Assembly: GCA_021160565.1 (NCBI GenBank)
Contig: JAGHCG010000056.1
Span: 1-6,494 of the forward strand
DNA length: 6,494 nt
Direction of reading: 5' to 3'
DNA from: a bacterium
Lineage (GTDB): Bacteria; Ratteibacteria; UBA8468; B48-G9; JAFGKM01
Below, piece after piece: positions 5,036 to 6,494 of the stretch. Both the position numbers and the translations under genes were made by a program. Each line of letters begins with the position of its first letter. The stretch's first letter is position 1. Below the pieces are notes generated by a model, which worked only from the letters and a program-made list of their open reading frames with translations, did not search any database and was not told the origin of the DNA.

Positions 5036-6494
5036 TTTCTCCCCATTTTAAATAATCTTTTAATATCAACAGAAAAATAATTTATTTCCCTTTGGCCTTT
5101 TATTTCAATTTTATAATAACCTTTTCCTGCATATTTACATCCTACCACCATAAATTTATTATTTTTTGAAGTGTCCACTGTAAAAGGTATTTCTTTGAAA
5201 AAATTTTTTCCTCCATCTTCATAAAGCACACATAGAGGTAAATTTATGTTAACAACGGGAGTAAAATATATTTTATACTTCCCAGTATTTTTGGGAAGAT
5301 AAAAAGCTGCTCTGTAAGGAATAATTCTGTTTTCAGGTAGAGGATAAATTTCTGGCATGTTTTCGGTTACAGGAATTACAAATCTATAATATTTTGAATT
5401 TTCACAAACTACCTTATATATTCCCTTTTTGCCATCTGAAGGAATTTTTATCTCTCCCCATTTTGCCATGGAATATGACCCATGGGGTCTGTGAGGGGGT
5501 ATATCTGTAAAGTCAAAATTATTTATAACCTTCCCAGAAGGACCTATTATATGACCTTTCCCTGGTCTCTGTCCAGCAAGTAAAATTTTAAATTCTCCAT
5601 CTTTCTCATCAAGGATATAAATTTCTACAATATACTTTCCTTCTTTTAATTGAGATGGATACCAGGTTGTTCTTGGCCAGATAAATTCCTTTGTAGAGAA
5701 TCTTTTTTCTACATCTAACCAGTAAATAAGTCCATAAATCAGGTAGTGCCCAAGAGAGGTTCGGTAAAAATCATCAGGGAATATATAATTTTCAGGAGCG
5801 GTGAGTGTCTCTTCAATTCTAATTCCTTTGCCATATTTTAAAAATTTTTCTTCCCCTGAAACAGATGCTGCTTTTGCTATTATATTTAGATAATGTCCCC
5901 ATTTGGAACTTATTCCTCCCCATCCATTTAAAAAAGAATTCGCCCATCTCTCCAGAATTTTTTTTGCTTTCTCACTCTTTGTCAAATCGTAATATCTTTC
6001 AAGCCATGGAGCATAATTCTGCCATTCGTTAAAGTATCCATATTTTGTTTGACCTTTACACATACTTTCAAAATATTCATGAATGAAAGGTATCATTTTT
6101 TTGTTTTGAGTTTCACTATATAAAAATATTGTTGAAGCCAGTGTTCCTGCTTCACTTCTATTGCTTCCAGAAGGATGAACATATTTTTCAGTGGATTTCC
6201 ACCACTCTTCTGCTACTTCTCTTCCTCGTTCATCCCCGGTCAAATATGTGTACCAGTAAAGAAAATCCACCATAGAATTGTAATCTCCAACTCTCGCTCC
6301 AGAAAACCAGGGTACATATCCTTTATAATCACATAAAGCACCAACGATTTTTCTGTAAGGATACCAGGGATTGAAATTTTCATATTTTTCTGTTGTATAA
6401 TGGCAATACCCTAAATCAAAAATTTTTCTTGTCTGCCTTATCCCTTCTATTAAATAGAAAGAGTCTCCACTTCTCACATAAAGAAGGTAAGGTA
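5032..6494 (-). CDS. Probable carbohydrate-active protein with helical-barrel and beta domains, 5' end beyond the window
   Basis: The frame is open to the right edge. The residues before the GTG at 6477 (PYLLYV) continue the protein smoothly, so that GTG is internal rather than the start. About 487 residues are visible. Numbering from the GTG, roughly 1-260 is alpha-helical and rich in Trp, Tyr and Gly, with repeats such as YLTGDERGREVAEEWW (78-93), ERYYDLTKSEKAKKILERW (160-178) and SVSGEEKFLKYG (205-216). This pattern is common in (alpha/alpha)-barrel glycosidases and polysaccharide lyases. From about 285 to the end the chain is beta-rich (KYIVEIYILD, KGIYKVVCEN, GKYKIYF, KGYYKIEIKG), like an accessory sandwich domain. 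I cannot name the family or a catalytic residue with confidence. The N-terminus, including any signal peptide, is missing. Its stop overlaps the SUMF1-like start by 4 bases, placing it first among the visible genes of that operon. Confidence 0.8.
   Translation of the reverse strand, partial: PYLLYVRSGDSFYLIEGIRQTRKIFDLGYCHYTTEKYENFNPWYPYRKIVGALCDYKGYVPWFSGARVGDYNSMVDFLYWYTYLTGDERGREVAEEWWKSTEKYVHPSGSNRSEAGTLASTIFLYSETQNKKMIPFIHEYFESMCKGQTKYGYFNEWQNYAPWLERYYDLTKSEKAKKILERWANSFLNGWGGISSKWGHYLNIIAKAASVSGEEKFLKYGKGIRIEETLTAPENYIFPDDFYRTSLGHYLIYGLIYWLDVEKRFSTKEFIWPRTTWYPSQLKEGKYIVEIYILDEKDGEFKILLAGQRPGKGHIIGPSGKVINNFDFTDIPPHRPHGSYSMAKWGEIKIPSDGKKGIYKVVCENSKYYRFVIPVTENMPEIYPLPENRIIPYRAAFYLPKNTGKYKIYFTPVVNINLPLCVLYEDGGKNFFKEIPFTVDTSKNNKFMVVGCKYAGKGYYKIEIKGQREINYFSVDIKRLFKMGRK

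Noticed and set aside
6475..6477. GTG at 6477 as the start of the right-most gene
   Set aside because: The frame stays open to the window edge with fitting residues (PYLLYV) upstream and no ribosome site, so the true start is outside.

Overview
The window is AT-rich bacterial DNA. Every gene I can support lies on the minus strand and is read from the right edge to the left edge. Packing is tight: three junctions are ATGA stop/start overlaps and one is a stop codon embedded in the next gene's Shine-Dalgarno sequence. The only real gap is about 270 bases in the middle (2678-2947). Proteins are rich in Lys, Glu, Ile and Tyr, and AGA and ATA codons are common. PyrR next to PyrB marks a bacterium. 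A SUMF1-fold protein, a Gfo/Idh/MocA oxidoreductase and a helical-barrel carbohydrate-type protein in one row resemble the accessory glycan genes of uncultured PVC-type lineages (Omnitrophota/Lentisphaerae-like), but this assignment is an inference with low confidence.

Right block (2948-6494), apparently one transcription unit. It starts with a 5'-truncated protein with an alpha-helical, Trp/Tyr-rich region followed by a beta-rich region, probably carbohydrate-active. Next comes an exported SUMF1/FGE-fold protein that lacks the catalytic cysteines of formylglycine-generating enzymes. Last is a Gfo/Idh/MocA-family dehydrogenase with a four-cysteine insert and an unusual Glu in the nucleotide-binding glycine loop. 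Together they suggest sugar or glycan processing; the substrate cannot be read from the sequence.

Middle gap (2678-2947). Most of it reads as the decayed remains of a protein-coding gene on the minus strand, with one apparent frameshift at an A6 run and one in-frame TAA. Its 3' part also holds a candidate promoter (TATAAT) for the genes downstream. I see no PyrR-binding loop or attenuator.

Left block (1-2677). pyrR (pyrimidine regulator/uracil phosphoribosyltransferase), pyrB (aspartate carbamoyltransferase catalytic chain) and a UvrD/PcrA-type DNA helicase (3' end beyond the window) follow each other with 4-base overlaps. A de novo pyrimidine gene pair is thus translationally linked to a DNA repair/replication helicase.
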